From NCBI GenBank assembly GCA_963820965.1, contig CAWGCC010000062.1, positions 310,001 through 374,000 of the forward strand: a DNA stretch of 64,000 nucleotides, written 5' to 3'. Positions 63,232-64,000 of this stretch are shown piece after piece. The translations under genes were made by a program, and so were the position numbers. Positions within the stretch are counted from its first letter, which is position 1. The number at the start of each line of letters is the position of its first letter. The notes under the pieces were generated by a model. It was not told the origin of the DNA. It worked only from the letters and a program-made list of their open reading frames with translations, and did no database searches. This stretch comes from DATEDA01 sp963820965 (GTDB lineage: Bacteria > Pseudomonadota > Gammaproteobacteria > Burkholderiales > SG8-39).

Positions 63232-64000
63232 TCACTTCCACCGCGCCTCCCAGAACCGCGGAAGCTCGTCGGGATACGGCGTGAAGTCGAGGTCCTGGGC
63301 GAACGCGTAGAAGACCGGCAGTGAGTACAGCGGCACGGCGTAGACCTGATCCGCGATCCGCGTGAGCGCCTTCCGGTAGGCGTCCTTACGCTTCTGCGGG
63401 TCGACCGAGGTGTCGCCTTCCTGGAGCCAGTCGCGCACCTGCGGGTCGCGGGCGATGTCGTCGTCCAAGAACTTGAAGTAAACGGGCGTGATCGCCGACA
63501 CGTCGTTGACCGAGAACGATCCCCAGGTCTGGTGCGCCATCGGCACCTTGCCCTCGCGCAGCGCCGTGCGCAGCGCCGCGTACTGCATGAAGCGCAGGTT
63601 GGTCCTGATGCCGACGGCGCGCAGGTAGCCGATCATCGCCTCGGTCTGGTGGCGCTCGCGGTAGGCGTAGAGGTCGATCTCGAGGCCGTTGGGATAACCG
63701 GCCTCGGCGAGCAACGCCTTGGCCTTTGCCGGATCGTAGGCGTAGCGCGGCGCGCCTTCGTCGGTGCAGCCGAACTGGCCCGGAAAACAGATCGTGTGGA
63801 TGATGCGGGCGCCTTCGCCGACGACGGCGCCGAGCATGGCAGGCCGGTCGATGGCGTGGGCCATAGCGCGACGCACACGAACGTCCTTAAGCGGGGCAGC
63901 CGGCGTCTTGTCGAGCGTGTTGAGATGGAGGAACACGATGCGCATCGTCTCGCCGCTCACTACCTGGAGGTTCGGCACTCGGCGCAGCTGGTCCGCCTGG
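63232..64000 (-). CDS. Peptide ABC transporter substrate-binding protein (DppA-like), partial
   Basis: The C-terminal 256 residues of an SBP_bac_5 family periplasmic binding protein; the N-terminus lies outside the window. Marks are MRIVFLHLNTLDKTP, DVRVRRAMAHAIDRPAML, AYDPAKAKALLAEAGYPNG and ALREGKVPMAHQTWGSFSVND, and the stop follows FWEARWK. The frame is undamaged in this part, unlike the permease genes that follow 32 bases downstream. It should bind di- or oligopeptides or similar ligands. Confidence 0.92.
   Translation of the reverse strand, partial: QADQLRRVPNLQVVSGETMRIVFLHLNTLDKTPAAPLKDVRVRRAMAHAIDRPAMLGAVVGEGARIIHTICFPGQFGCTDEGAPRYAYDPAKAKALLAEAGYPNGLEIDLYAYRERHQTEAMIGYLRAVGIRTNLRFMQYAALRTALREGKVPMAHQTWGSFSVNDVSAITPVYFKFLDDDIARDPQVRDWLQEGDTSVDPQKRKDAYRKALTRIADQVYAVPLYSLPVFYAFAQDLDFTPYPDELPRFWEARWK

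Overview
The window reads as chromosomal DNA of a high-GC betaproteobacterium, most likely Burkholderiales. The reasons are four solute receptors of the Bug/TctC type (the family greatly expanded in Bordetella, Cupriavidus and relatives), three TRAP transporter operons, an H+-type F1Fo-ATP synthase operon led by atpI, and a kynurenine/glycerol-3-phosphate neighbourhood. Nearly all genes have strong GC-rich codon bias and are tightly packed. No rRNA, tRNA, CRISPR array, phage or insertion sequence was found.

Layout. 0.1-0.45 kb: a decayed VapB-type antitoxin and a toxin remnant. 0.4-5.9 kb: an esterase coupled to a lone ParA-type ATPase, a DUF4394 lipoprotein, ilvD and an alpha/beta hydrolase. 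5.9-14.6 kb: a first Bug receptor, a REP-like hairpin cluster, an MFS exporter, lgt, a YdcH-like protein, a TSUP permease, a membrane-anchored SDH/Clp-fold protease, a large FAD/Fe-S 2-hydroxyacid dehydrogenase and a DsbA-like protein. 14.7-22.7 kb: a catabolic stretch with three more Bug receptors, serine-glyoxylate aminotransferase, an enoyl-CoA hydratase relative, malonyl-CoA decarboxylase and a CaiB-type CoA transferase. 22.7-24.4 kb: a TSUP permease and a HAD phosphatase.

24.5-28.8 kb: a TRAP operon whose genes are broken by many single-base indels. 28.9-35.1 kb: glpD, a class-V PLP enzyme (kynureninase-like), tryptophan 2,3-dioxygenase, and cstA with its ybdD partner. 35.3-42.5 kb: the complete ATP synthase operon atpIBEFHAGDC on the minus strand. 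42.7-51.5 kb: a hydrolase-VOC fusion protein, a TRAP operon with an aromatic-type flavin monooxygenase, then a further TRAP operon.

51.8-57.7 kb is the most accessory-looking part: a 59-residue basic protein, an ATP-grasp enzyme, a secreted zinc-peptidase candidate and a zinc-ribbon/nucleotide cyclase/AAA/TPR regulator (frameshifted). 58.0-64.0 kb: a translationally coupled peptide ABC transporter operon (dppABCDF-like) with an M20 peptidase, again full of single-base indels; dppA runs off the window end.

The dominant theme is scavenging of organic acids: solute receptors sit beside enzymes that activate or degrade acids. The two indel-dense stretches keep strong coding character in the shifted frames and the resolvable changes are mostly single extra bases. 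I read them mainly as local consensus errors rather than old pseudogenes, but the sequence alone cannot settle that.
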